From Symbiodinium kawagutii (Eukaryota; Sar; Dinophyceae; Suessiales; Symbiodiniaceae): a stretch of 64,000 bases of DNA. The notes beneath the pieces were generated by a model. That model was not told the origin of the DNA. It saw only the letters and a list, made by a program, of their open reading frames with translations, and made no database searches. Below are positions 41,210-50,870 of this stretch, piece by piece. How positions within the stretch are numbered: the stretch's first letter is position 1; every line of letters begins with the position of its first letter. Both the position numbers and the translations under genes were made by a program. The stretch is taken from positions 67,765 through 131,764 of the forward strand of contig VSDK01003626.1 of the NCBI GenBank assembly GCA_009767595.1. Direction: 5' to 3'.

Positions 41210-41510
41210 TTGGTGAAATCCTCGGCGTCAAAAGGGAGGGGGTACTGTCTTTTTTCAATTTTTCTCGTTGTTTTAAAGTGCTCGAGGCTTAGGATTTGCT
41301 CCGGTGTGGCGGAGTCCCCCTAAGGGGCACATAGGGAGGCTTTTCCTGTTTCCCGGTGTGGCGAGGCAACAGGAAAAGTCGGGTCCCTAATGTCTAAGGA
41401 GAGTACAAGGCTTGGGTAAGCCTGAAACCGTTTCCTTTCTATCATCAATTTCCTTTAATTTGTGACAAGCTTGGGTCTGCAATTGTAAAAAGGCTGAGGC
41501 GTGAGTGTTT
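41210..41510 (+). repeat. B2 split direct repeat, 3' end of element
   Basis: Identical to B1 at an offset of 391 bases. It ends GTGAGTGTTT and unrelated host sequence ATCAATACAG follows. Confidence 0.95.
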
Positions 41511-42874
41511 ATCAATACAGTAATAGATAAGATACTCGTATCTCTTAAAATTGTTCGGTGTAGACAGGCACTCTGAGTGGGGTATACAACCATATATCAT
41601 GTTCATGCAGGAAACTCGGTGATTATGCACCTATACAGCTATCAAAGGATATAGCTATATTATCATAGCACAATGTACTGGTATGAAAATGGCACTATGG
41701 TATCACAATACCACAACCGATTGGTATCGTAACAACATTTTGGCAATACAATACCCCATACAGGCCAACCATTTTGGTTGATATATTTGGGTAAACCTTA
41801 GATCTTGTTAAAGAGCTATCAAGGATATAGCCATTTCATACTTGCAACTATTAAACTATTGAACTAACCTTTGCCAACTTATCATTGTTGGCCATGACCG
41901 GTACTGAGTCATCCCATCAGCAGCCTTTCTCATACTAACAGGACTATGCTTCTACACGTGCGACTCAGCAATGCACAATTGGTATCCCCAACAGCTGGAA
42001 GCGTTTGTTCGAATGACTGGTGCGAAGCCTTTCGCGGTTCACGTCGTAGCCACGAGCCAAGGGAAAACTGCGTTCAACTAGGCCACAACTAAGAATTCAA
42101 TCATGCTTGATGTTGGTTTACTCATGGTTCATGATGGCACGATGTGTCTTTCAAAACCATTTTTTTAGTGGTTTGGATTTGGTTCAAGAAGAGGGAATCA
42201 CGTTTTACTACGGCTTGGTCATGGTTTTGCAATGCTTAATAATTACCAAACTAACTGTTGACCCAACTGTTGGGCCATTACTACTCGATGCTTCATGATC
42301 GTTCCGCTATTCTTTGTCACGGGGGGTAGTCATGATCCTTGGGTCAACAGTTGGTATTGCGCTGACTAAAGCAATTGGAACCACTGGCGAAGCACAAAGA
42401 TCTCAAGAAAGCGATGACCCTAGAGGCTGATGATTTATGACTTCAGGCTTCAACGTTCGATTTTGAATCAAAATGCTTCAAAATCATACTAACCTCTTCG
42501 TGGTCCAAGGTTGTCCATGAGAGGTGTTTGCAAGGACCAGCCAAACGATGAGATGAACATATTGAAGAAATGTCTCATTCCACCTACCGCTGATACATGT
42601 GGTTTATGCTGTTTATTCACTAGCAAATTGCGAACAATTTCCGACAACCAACCGACCGGCAAGTGCTGGTAGGACCAACCATCAAGTGGCCGGTACAGCC
42701 CAAACAATCTAATTATAAACATCGTTTGTTTTCACAAATCAATTATCAAAAAATGTAAACACATATCCAACAAAGATGTTTTTTCCTCAATTATAGATGT
42801 AAAGAATCTATTATTCAAATTGATTATGCATGTAAACCTGTTCACAGCTTGCGTCGTTAACACAGCGCTTTCAG
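41511..42874. other. Intron-like DNA between the two elements
   Basis: No gene is supported. A short direct repeat, GCTATCAA(A)GGATATAGC, occurs at about 41,638 and 41,815. Confidence 0.5.
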
Positions 42875-42955
42875 GCTTCGACATCGATTATGACTACGCG
42901 GGCGCTACCGTGCAACTTGGAGCACCAGGGAGTCAGGGGCTACCAGGAGTGGTGT
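42875..42955 (+). CDS. Candidate exon, unknown product
   Basis: After GCGCTTTCAG the frame reads GFDIDYDYAGATVQLGAPGS and QGLPGV before a TAA. It is GC-rich compared with its flanks, acidic and protein-like. It lies 150 bases before element 2. Confidence 0.4.
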
Positions 42956-43102
42956 AACGTAATGGTAGTAAGCAGGTAAAGGGATACAATCATGATGGCA
43001 TCTGAAGATAGTATTCTAATCTCTTACAAGGATAGAAGCCAAGCTATAGATATGATCGTTCTTGATTGCTATTCAGCACTTCTTCACCAACTATAGTGAT
43101 CT

Positions 43103-43107
43103 GTTTC
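43103..43107 (+). repeat. Target site duplication GTTTC (left)
   Basis: GTTTC directly precedes the left LTR, and the same five bases follow the right LTR (50,866-50,870). Five bases is the usual length for Ty1/copia. Confidence 0.9.
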
Positions 43108-43261
43108 TGTTGCACCAGCATCCTACCGAGAACAGCTGTGTATCCCCTCGTATAGTACCATGTTTCACTGCATGGAAAGAACCATGTGAAGCCCGCTCTC
43201 TTGAGGCTTCTTGTGCTCAGGGGGAAAAGCCTGGGTACGTGCGTTGCTTGGCTGCCTGACA
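43108..43261 (+). repeat. Left LTR, 154 bp
   Basis: Begins TGTTGCACCAGC and ends GCTGCCTGACA. Identical to the right LTR. The LTR is short for a copia element, so promoter and polyadenylation signals must be compact. Confidence 0.96.
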
Positions 43262-43278
43262 TGGTAGCGGAGCCCCAG
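43262..43278 (+). promoter_or_regulatory. Primer-binding site, initiator tRNA-Met-like
   Basis: TGGTAGCGGAGCCCCAG follows the LTR directly. TGGTAnC-GAGCC resembles the complement of the 3' end of initiator tRNA-Met used by most copia elements, with a few mismatches. Confidence 0.65.
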
Positions 43279-43376
43279 TGAAGGGGCATACGCTTTGCGC
43301 TGCTTCGTTGCTGTGCTGCCTTCGGTGTGCTGCTGGCGCTGCAAGCACTACATCCCGGAGGAGCTCTTCGTGAACG

Positions 43377-46300
43377 ATGGAGGGTGGACCTGGGAGCCCC
43401 CAGGTTGGCCCACTGAGCGCTCCTGGATCTCCTGCTGTGGGAGGTGGAACGATGGATGGAGCCGAACTTGCTGCTCGAGTTCTTCAAGCTGCAGAAGCTG
43501 CTGCCCAAGCTGCTGTGACCACTGCCTCTGCGGTGGACTTCTTCAGGAACCAGGCTGCTTCGGGAAGTTCCTCTTCGAGTTCTGGGAACGACTGGTTCAA
43601 GTTGTTGCCCAAACCGGGCATCTTCGACCCCAAGGGCTATGACCAGGAGGTGGCTATGTGGCGTGATTGGTGGTGGACCGTCCACCAATACCTCTGCACC
43701 CTTGACAGCAAGTACGACAAGGAGATTCGCGACGTCGAGAAGGATTTGACTGTGGAGCAGGACGCGGACCTCATGGATGATGGTGAGAAGAAGCGGTCTA
43801 TGTTTCTGTATGGACTTCTAGCTTCACTACTTCGTGGACGCCTTCTAGCAGTTCTTCGTGGCACCTCAGGTTCCAATGGCTATGAGGCACTCCGTCAGCT
43901 CTTGATGCAGTGCCAACCCACAACCCGAAACCGCAGTGTTGGCATCCTTCAGGCCTTGATGAATTGGGGCCAGTTCCAGATGAAGGAGGGTTTGCTGGCT
44001 CAGGTGACGAAGCTCGAGGAGGGCTTTGCCGAGTACGACCGCATCGCTCCTGGTGGCATTCCTCTTAGCAGTGAACTGAAGTTTGCAATGCTGATGCGTT
44101 GCATTGGAGGCCAGTTGCGGACTCACTTGAACATACAGCTGAGTGAGACCGCCACCTACCAAGAGCTGCGTTCCAAGGTGCTGCTGTGGGATAGGGCCCA
44201 AGTGAAGTGGTCTGATGCTATGGCTCTGGGTTTCAACAAGCAGTACAACCCCGAGTTCCCTGATGATGGAGGACCACGAGCTATGGAAGTCGACAGAGTC
44301 ACCAAAGGTGACAAAGGCAAACAGAAAGGCAAGCAGAACAAAGGCAAGACTGGCAAGGGCAAGGACGGCAAGTCTGGCAAAGGCAAGTACTCCAACCACA
44401 AGGGCGAGTACGGCAAGGGCAAATCCAAGGACAAGACCAAAGGCAAGATCAACTTCGTTGGTTTTGCCAAAGGTGGACTTGGTGCTGGGAAAGGACAGCT
44501 TGACTCCAACCAGTGCAAGCTGTGTGGAGGCAAAGGTCATTGGGCCCGTGAATGCCCAGTGAGAGGACTTCGACAAGTTGCTCAACAAGATGGAGCATCG
44601 ACAGTGGCAACGCAGTCGGTGCTGAACAGTACCACCAACAACTTTGGTGGTGGTGGTGGTCAACCCCAAGGATCACCACAGACCACGGTGAGGAGGATCA
44701 TTCAGGTCAACCTGGATGAGTTGGAGGACGACACCATGGATGGTGAGCCCAATGTTTCGATGGTTCGAATGGTGAAGGCCGTGGACACCTATGACATGGC
44801 CTACAGTGACAGTGACGATGATTGGTACGTCTGTGCTGCTGAAGATGGTGGAGCCGCCTACTTCGTGGACTTCGTGGACGCTGCCATGACCGTCGACAAG
44901 GACAACTTCGGTTCGAGGCCGATGCTGTTGGACAAGGACAAGTACATCCGTGGCATTGCTGTGGAGGACAAGGTGAATGTGGTGTTGGACTCCGGTGCCG
45001 ACATGAGTGTGCTCCCCATGAAGTACCAGAACGTTGGGGAGAAGTTGGCCAAGACGAGCATTCTTCGAGATGCTCAAGGAAACAGGATGCCTGGTGGGAC
45101 TATGCGCCAGGCAATTGTGGAACTCACCGATGAGATGGGCAACACTGTGTGCCTTAGGGAAACCTTCGCCCTCTCCAACGTGGCCGAACCTTTGCTGGCG
45201 TTAGGGAAGCTGATCAAGAAGGGCTGGAAAGTTGAAGGACATGGAGGACAGATCCACCTCAGCTATGGCGACTTTGACAAGGTGGTTGCCTCCAGGAACA
45301 ATTCTCTGGTCACTGAAGCTGAAATCAGAGTGGTCAATGTGGTGGAACCCGTGAAGAAGAAGAAGGTGACCATCAGACAGGTGACGATGAGGTTTGATGG
45401 ACACATGCGGGATTTGGTCACTCAACCTGGGTGGCATCTTGCAGCTGACCGTCGAGTTCCTTTCTTGGTGGTCAACCTTGGCTTCCACTACAAGGACAGC
45501 TACCCCCAGTTCAACAGGAACGACTTCCCGTACCGCACCACCATCATCAAGAAGGAGAACACTTGGGAGGTGGTGGAAGCTGGCAGTCGATCTCAAGCTG
45601 AAGAAGAGATCGATGAGTGCAATGGCATCGAGACTGCAGTGGTGACCTTCTTCCACCAGGAGTTGGAGGACATGCTTTCCGTTGGCACCATCGACACTGG
45701 TGGTGATGACCCTTTCCTACAAGCTCGACAACGTGAACGTTCTGGTCGAGACCTTCAGCAGATGGAACAGCAGGGCTTTGGCTGGTTTGGCCAGAGTCTT
45801 GAGGATGGAGTCTATGAGGAAGACGACGAGAATGTGGAGATGGGTGACCAAGCTGAAGCTGCTGAAGGTGACCCTTTTGGCCGAGCTCTACCTGCTGCAG
45901 TTCGTGGAGACGATGAGCCTTTGGAAGAAATCGAGATTGAGGGTGAGAAGTACTCAGCCAACTCAAGCTTGAAGAAACTCCGTGAAGGATTGAAAGTTTG
46001 TGGTTTGCCAAAGGGCAGAAGCAAAGACCAAGCTTGGAGGAGGCTTTCAGAACACCACAAGCACTTCGCCGACAACCTTGGTGTTGAACTTGCGCGCCGT
46101 GAGTTTGAGAGGCGCAAGCAAAGTGAAGGTGGAGACGGTGTTCGCCCTCAGTCGATCCCAAGGCTTCCAACCAAAGCTGAACGCCAAGTACACGAGCTGA
46201 CGCACTGGCCGTTTGAGGACTGGTGCGAAACCTGTGTCGCTGCTCGTGGCCGTGCTGACCCTCATCGACAGCGAGGAGATGATGAACTTCGCCTCCAGCA

Positions 46301-49300
46301 GAAGAGCGAGTTCCCAGTGGTGAGCTTTGACTATGCCTTCACCCGTGGTTTGACCGAGCCATCCGAGGTAGATAAGGAGGACTTGCGGCTCTACGGTGGT
46401 GATACTCGAGGTGGAGTGTCACTGGTGGTCACCGACGACTGGACCAATGGTGTGTTGGTGATCCCCACTCCGGGGAAAGGCAGGGCTCATGCAAAGTACC
46501 TGGCTGAGCAGATCGTGAGGTACATCAGCCACTGTGGTTTCAGCACATGCATCCTGAAGGCCGATGCCGAGCCCTCTACAAAGATGCTGTTGGACATCGT
46601 GTCCAAAGCCCGGCAGAAACTTGGCTTCAAGACAACAGTGGAGTTGGTTGGGCCTGAGGATTCTCAGGCAAATGGCCGTGTGGAAAGGGAAATCCAAACA
46701 GCACGTGGACTTGCAAGGACCCTGGTTCGAGCTGTTCGTGAAGGAGCTCGTGTGGAGGTGGACATCTATGGGCCTTTAGCTCAATGGGCTTTCAGGCATG
46801 CTGGGTGGTTGCTCAGCCACTTCCGTAGGAAGAATGGCTCTCCAACGGCCTATGAGATGTGCACGGGAAGACGGTATGTTGGAAAGCTTGCCAACTTTGG
46901 AGAAAGAGTTTTGGCAAAGCTACCAGCCCCCAATGGTGCTGACCGTTTCCAAACAGGAGTTTGGGTTGGAAAGACAGACCGTGCCGACTTTCACCTGGTG
47001 TTCACAGCTGATGGTTTGAGATGGACCCGCACCATTCGACGACTACCAGTGGCCTATGATGCTGAGACCCTCTCGAATGTGAGGGCATGGCCATGGAGCA
47101 TTTCCTTTGGCCAGATTGGTGTGAAGTCCGGCCCATTGCTGACTCGAGTTCCTGGAGCACCTCTACCACCAGACATGGCTCCTGCAATCCGTGCCGAAGA
47201 ACAACAAGAACGACGAGGCCTTCGAGAAGAACGCCGTCAACAACGACAAGCTCAAGAAGGAGTTCCAAGCCAAGGGAGTGAGGCAGGGCCTGGTGGAGAC
47301 GAAGCTGCAAGTGACCCAACGTCTCCTGCTGGTTCACTGTCCTACTCACCCCCATCCTCTTTTGCTCCTGAACCTCCTGTAGAAGTTCATGATGACACCA
47401 CCTTGGATGAGTTGATGGCTGAGCTGAAGGACGACAAAGTGTACTCTGGCGGGGTTGACATACCTCCCAAGAGGTCTGGTGGTGAAGTTTCAGAAGAAGA
47501 CCAGACCCCGTCTAAAGCTCTGAAGCCAACCAATGTGAGAAAGGCACCCCGTGTTGAAGGGAAGGAACCTGCTCCTGCGAGTGGATCAGGTGAAGCTGCC
47601 CCAAGCGAACCTTCAGTTCCTCGAGCTGATGAAGGTGAAGTTCGAATGGTGGTTGCTGGGGAGCTCTTCGAGGACGGTGACATGGACATGCAGTTCCCTG
47701 ACCAGCCTCCCAACTTGGATGCTGCTGAGTTGTTTGCAGTGGAGGCCCAATCCATCCAGAAGGAGTTGACCCGTTTGGTCGAGATGGGTGTCTTGCAAAG
47801 CTCTGAAGGGCAAGACCTTGAAGGTGTGGAGAAGTTGAGCACCCGCTTCGTGATGGACTGGCGTTGGCGAGATGACCAGTGGCAACGACGTGCAAGACTG
47901 GTTGCGCGTGACTATGCCTGGATCAACCCGAACCGCACCGACACCTTTGCTCCTGCTGGTGGTCAAAGTTTACTTCGAGTTGTTCCAGCTGTTGCTCAAC
48001 TACAAGGCTGGAAGCTGGCGACCTTGGATGTGAAGGACGCCTACTTGATGTGCCCCCAGAAGAAGAAGGTCAAGGTGTCAGTGGATAAAGCTGTTGCTGA
48101 CTCCTTGGGCATCCCTCGAGATTGGCTACTTGGTCGAGTTCTACCTGGTCAACGTGAAGGTGCTTCCGAGTGGTTCCAGAACATCAAGCAGACCCTCATC
48201 GAGTGTGGCTTGGTGCAGTGTCCTGAAGCACCAACGGTGTGGGGAAACAACGACCGCACCATGGCCTTGCTGATCCACGTGGACGACTTGATCATCACTG
48301 GAACTGATGACGCTATGGCAGCTTTGATTGCCCAGCTCGAGCAGAGGTACAAGGTGGCCGTGGAGCAGGGCAACCAGGTGAACTTCCTCAAGCGTTCCAT
48401 TGAGGTTGACGAGAAGGAGACCAAGATCAAGGTGAATGACAAGTACCTTGATGGTTTGGTGGAGCTGTTCAAAGGCATCAAGAAGAAACGTGCCCTGGGT
48501 GACGTCGTGGTGAACGAGAAGTTGGTGGAGGACGAGCTGGAGATTGGCAAGTACCGAAGTGGAGTGGGAACTTTACTCTACATCTCTGGTGATCGTCCCG
48601 ACATCCAATTCCACACCAAGGAGCTTGCAAGTAAGCTCTCAAGCCCAACTGTGGGAGCTATGGAAACTTTGGTCAATGTGATTGGCTACCTCGTGTACAC
48701 CAAGGACGTGCACCTCGTGATGAGTGGCAGGGATCCTGCCAAGAGCTTTCGTGAACGAGCTTATGGTTTGGCAACGGGGCCCGAGTACGAGAACAACAAG
48801 CAGTGTTGGTTGCTGGAAGTTGCCACTGACAGCGACTGGTCCGGCAACAAAGCCTCCCGTTCCTCAACAAGTTGTGGCTGTGTTTTCGTTGGAGGAATTT
48901 GGGTGTACTCCTACAGCCGCACCCAGAAGAACATCACCTTGAGCAGCACTGAGTCGGAGTATGTTGCTTTGGTTTCTGGAGCAAGTGAAGGCTTGCTACT
49001 TCGTGCAGTGCTGACTCATTTGGTGGGTCCCTACATCGAGATGAAGCTCTACGCGGACAACACTTCGGCAGTGGCGATTGCGGCAAAGGAAGGTGTTGGT
49101 CGAATCAAACACCTCGATGGAAAGCTGCTTTGGGTCCAACAACGGCAAGGAAAAGACTTTGAGTTGCGTAGGACAGACACCGCAACCAATCCAGCTGACC
49201 TTGGAACAAAGGCGTTGGCTGGAAAGCGAACCAAGCTGCTGCTCTACCTGCCGAACTTGGCAAAGAAGCTTCTGAGGTTGACTTTGGCAGCCTTGCTGGC

Positions 49301-50657
49301 TGATGCTGGAGAAGCCTTGGGCCTGGACAACGAGTGCCTGGCTGCGGCGAGACCTACTTGGACTTCGGTGGGATCGGTGCACTACATCCTGTACTTTGTC
49401 ATCGCGGTGTTGGTCATCCTCTTGGCGGTGATGACCTATGTGGCAAAGCGGTTTTGGAACCTGGCGGAGTATCGCCAGAACATCCTGGTCGAGGTCAAGG
49501 ACGTCTTCGAGAAGGAGCTGCACCGTCGACAGCTTGAACGTGAAGTTGCGGAGTTGGACTTGGACTTCGAGAACGGCGAGTCCGAACCTGGAGAAGAAGA
49601 CGGTGAAGTCAACATCCGCAGCGTACGCTTCGATGGTTACGCCGGCATGGAAGAGAACGTGGAGTCCGAAGCTGGCGACGAGATGGAGGACATCGAGGTT
49701 GAGCTGGAGGAAGCCGAGATGGAGGAAGTCAAGGAGGAGTACACCGAGCAGCCCGAGAACACCGATGAGTGGACCGAGGAAGCCCCGTCGGGATCCGAGC
49801 GTAGGCGGCGTCCGCCCCCGGTGACCGCGGCAGGCTATCCAGTGTACTTTGATCCAGCAATTGGAGCGGAGATGGTCAACGTGCCCGTCGAGGAGGACCC
49901 GGTGGAGAACGAAGCTGCTGGAGACGGTGACGAAGGAGTTGCTCACTCGGACACGGACTACGGCTCTGTGGGCGAGTACATCTTGGAGGACGTGGCGGAC
50001 TTTGAGCACTTGGAAGGCGAAGACTACGACACCTACCGTTGGAACTTGCTGGCGGACTACACCGGTGTCGAGCACTACATCCTCTACAGGCTCTCTTTCT
50101 ACCGGGAGCTGCCACAAACTCCTTTGGTGGTCAGGAGCATTCGTGACTTCATGCGCCTGCAGAAGAGTGTTCAGCTTGGAGGAGTTCGCATTCGAAAGCG
50201 TGCGATGGCCTACCTCAAGGACAGACGTCGCTACGAGGAGTTGCTGGACACTGGCCGTGTGAACCCTGCGGAGACCTTGGAGCAGACGAGGGATCCACTG
50301 GAGTGGAGAGCTGCGCACTATGGCTGGGAGGAGGACACCGACGACGAAGGTGGTGGCCAGCCCTATGGTGGAAGCCCAAGCTTAACGCCGAGCTTGGCTG
50401 CAACTGAAGGAGAAGAAGAAGAAGAAGCACCTGACTCCTACTCAGGTGATGACTACGACTTTGATCCTGGTCCTAGAGGAGATGGTGGCGGCCTGACTTC
50501 GTCAAGCCGACCCGGTGGCGGCCCGACTTCGTCGAGCCGACCCCCAAGGACAGCGCCCTCCGATTCGAGATCAAGTGGACGCACTGGAGGAAGAGGCCAT
50601 GGACCACCAAGCCCTCGTGATCCTCCAGTGAATGATGAAGCCGACCGCGCTGCATAA
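43377..50657 (+). CDS. Copia Gag-Pol polyprotein with C-terminal membrane extension
   Basis: A single frame of 2,426 residues. Gag is followed by a K/G-rich stretch and a CCHC knuckle (CKLCGGKGHWARECP, C380-C393). The protease has VVLDSGADMSVLP (D538). Integrase has an H/C zinc region (HWPFEDWCETC) and catalytic D985 (SFDYAF), D1063 (KADAEPS) and E1103 (NGRVEREIQ). RT has motif A TLDVKDAYL (D1551) and motif C IHVDDLIITG (D1636-D1637). RNase H has ATDSDWSG (D1818), SSTESEY and YADNTS (D1894). About 500 residues follow RNase H: a strong membrane helix (about 2003-2025, YILYFVIAVLVILLAVMTYV), an acidic low-complexity part, and a more globular part with LRRR/YELL-like helices. The extension has no family I recognise and may be env-like or an accessory domain. 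Confidence 0.94.
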   Translation: MEGGPGSPQVGPLSAPGSPAVGGGTMDGAELAARVLQAAEAAAQAAVTTASAVDFFRNQAASGSSSSSSGNDWFKLLPKPGIFDPKGYDQEVAMWRDWWWTVHQYLCTLDSKYDKEIRDVEKDLTVEQDADLMDDGEKKRSMFLYGLLASLLRGRLLAVLRGTSGSNGYEALRQLLMQCQPTTRNRSVGILQALMNWGQFQMKEGLLAQVTKLEEGFAEYDRIAPGGIPLSSELKFAMLMRCIGGQLRTHLNIQLSETATYQELRSKVLLWDRAQVKWSDAMALGFNKQYNPEFPDDGGPRAMEVDRVTKGDKGKQKGKQNKGKTGKGKDGKSGKGKYSNHKGEYGKGKSKDKTKGKINFVGFAKGGLGAGKGQLDSNQCKLCGGKGHWARECPVRGLRQVAQQDGASTVATQSVLNSTTNNFGGGGGQPQGSPQTTVRRIIQVNLDELEDDTMDGEPNVSMVRMVKAVDTYDMAYSDSDDDWYVCAAEDGGAAYFVDFVDAAMTVDKDNFGSRPMLLDKDKYIRGIAVEDKVNVVLDSGADMSVLPMKYQNVGEKLAKTSILRDAQGNRMPGGTMRQAIVELTDEMGNTVCLRETFALSNVAEPLLALGKLIKKGWKVEGHGGQIHLSYGDFDKVVASRNNSLVTEAEIRVVNVVEPVKKKKVTIRQVTMRFDGHMRDLVTQPGWHLAADRRVPFLVVNLGFHYKDSYPQFNRNDFPYRTTIIKKENTWEVVEAGSRSQAEEEIDECNGIETAVVTFFHQELEDMLSVGTIDTGGDDPFLQARQRERSGRDLQQMEQQGFGWFGQSLEDGVYEEDDENVEMGDQAEAAEGDPFGRALPAAVRGDDEPLEEIEIEGEKYSANSSLKKLREGLKVCGLPKGRSKDQAWRRLSEHHKHFADNLGVELARREFERRKQSEGGDGVRPQSIPRLPTKAERQVHELTHWPFEDWCETCVAARGRADPHRQRGDDELRLQQKSEFPVVSFDYAFTRGLTEPSEVDKEDLRLYGGDTRGGVSLVVTDDWTNGVLVIPTPGKGRAHAKYLAEQIVRYISHCGFSTCILKADAEPSTKMLLDIVSKARQKLGFKTTVELVGPEDSQANGRVEREIQTARGLARTLVRAVREGARVEVDIYGPLAQWAFRHAGWLLSHFRRKNGSPTAYEMCTGRRYVGKLANFGERVLAKLPAPNGADRFQTGVWVGKTDRADFHLVFTADGLRWTRTIRRLPVAYDAETLSNVRAWPWSISFGQIGVKSGPLLTRVPGAPLPPDMAPAIRAEEQQERRGLREERRQQRQAQEGVPSQGSEAGPGGDEAASDPTSPAGSLSYSPPSSFAPEPPVEVHDDTTLDELMAELKDDKVYSGGVDIPPKRSGGEVSEEDQTPSKALKPTNVRKAPRVEGKEPAPASGSGEAAPSEPSVPRADEGEVRMVVAGELFEDGDMDMQFPDQPPNLDAAELFAVEAQSIQKELTRLVEMGVLQSSEGQDLEGVEKLSTRFVMDWRWRDDQWQRRARLVARDYAWINPNRTDTFAPAGGQSLLRVVPAVAQLQGWKLATLDVKDAYLMCPQKKKVKVSVDKAVADSLGIPRDWLLGRVLPGQREGASEWFQNIKQTLIECGLVQCPEAPTVWGNNDRTMALLIHVDDLIITGTDDAMAALIAQLEQRYKVAVEQGNQVNFLKRSIEVDEKETKIKVNDKYLDGLVELFKGIKKKRALGDVVVNEKLVEDELEIGKYRSGVGTLLYISGDRPDIQFHTKELASKLSSPTVGAMETLVNVIGYLVYTKDVHLVMSGRDPAKSFRERAYGLATGPEYENNKQCWLLEVATDSDWSGNKASRSSTSCGCVFVGGIWVYSYSRTQKNITLSSTESEYVALVSGASEGLLLRAVLTHLVGPYIEMKLYADNTSAVAIAAKEGVGRIKHLDGKLLWVQQRQGKDFELRRTDTATNPADLGTKALAGKRTKLLLYLPNLAKKLLRLTLAALLADAGEALGLDNECLAAARPTWTSVGSVHYILYFVIAVLVILLAVMTYVAKRFWNLAEYRQNILVEVKDVFEKELHRRQLEREVAELDLDFENGESEPGEEDGEVNIRSVRFDGYAGMEENVESEAGDEMEDIEVELEEAEMEEVKEEYTEQPENTDEWTEEAPSGSERRRRPPPVTAAGYPVYFDPAIGAEMVNVPVEEDPVENEAAGDGDEGVAHSDTDYGSVGEYILEDVADFEHLEGEDYDTYRWNLLADYTGVEHYILYRLSFYRELPQTPLVVRSIRDFMRLQKSVQLGGVRIRKRAMAYLKDRRRYEELLDTGRVNPAETLEQTRDPLEWRAAHYGWEEDTDDEGGGQPYGGSPSLTPSLAATEGEEEEEAPDSYSGDDYDFDPGPRGDGGGLTSSSRPGGGPTSSSRPPRTAPSDSRSSGRTGGRGHGPPSPRDPPVNDEADRAA

Positions 50658-50698
50658 AAGGTGCAGTGTTTCTTCATGGCCAGTACATGGCCTAATTC

Positions 50699-50711
50699 AG
50701 AAAAGGCAGGG
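50699..50711 (+). promoter_or_regulatory. Polypurine tract
   Basis: AGAAAAGGCAGGG lies just before the right LTR and is the expected primer for plus-strand DNA synthesis. One C interrupts it. Confidence 0.7.
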
Positions 50712-50865
50712 TGTTGCACCAGCATCCTACCGAGAACAGCTGTGTATCCCCTCGTATAGTACCATGTTTCACTGCATGGAAAGAACCATGTGAAGCCCGC
50801 TCTCTTGAGGCTTCTTGTGCTCAGGGGGAAAAGCCTGGGTACGTGCGTTGCTTGGCTGCCTGACA
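50712..50865 (+). repeat. Right LTR, 154 bp
   Basis: Identical to the left LTR by eye and followed by the GTTTC target duplication at 50,866-50,870. Confidence 0.96.
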
Positions 50866-50870
50866 GTTTC

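Larger units (their letters stand above)
33626..41510 (+). mobile_element. Ngaro/PAT-like tyrosine-recombinase retrotransposon with DNMT
   Basis: A complete element of 7,885 bp with split direct repeats. A1 (33,626-33,692) precedes four ORFs; B1 (40,819-41,119), A2 (41,120-41,186) and B2 (41,210-41,510) follow. A1 equals A2, and B1 equals B2, base for base by eye. This A1-ORFs-B1-A2-B2 order is diagnostic of PAT and Ngaro-type elements, which use a tyrosine recombinase instead of a DDE integrase and make no target duplication; none is seen here. The ORFs encode a Gag-like protein, a second Gag-like protein, a polymerase with reverse transcriptase, RNase H and a cytosine-5 methyltransferase, and the recombinase. 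All ORFs are open and the repeats identical, so insertion is recent and the copy may be competent. Confidence 0.93.
43108..50865 (+). mobile_element. Full-length Ty1/copia LTR retrotransposon
   Basis: An element of 7,758 bp. It has 154-bp identical LTRs (TGTTGC...CTGACA), a 5-bp GTTTC target duplication, a primer-binding site next to the left LTR, a purine-rich tract next to the right LTR, and one unbroken gag-pol frame. Integrase lies before RT, which defines copia. The identical LTRs and intact frame point to very recent insertion. Short LTRs and a long C-terminal extension are its unusual points. Confidence 0.96.

Noticed and set aside
33626-41510. Classification of element 1 as DIRS1-like with inverted terminal repeats
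   Set aside because: The terminal sequences are direct, split repeats and there is no internal complementary region. The order matches PAT/Ngaro instead.
48996-50318. A 440-codon minus-strand open frame rich in V, L, H and R
   Set aside because: It is the complement of the copia RNase H and C-terminal extension. No domain or splice support.
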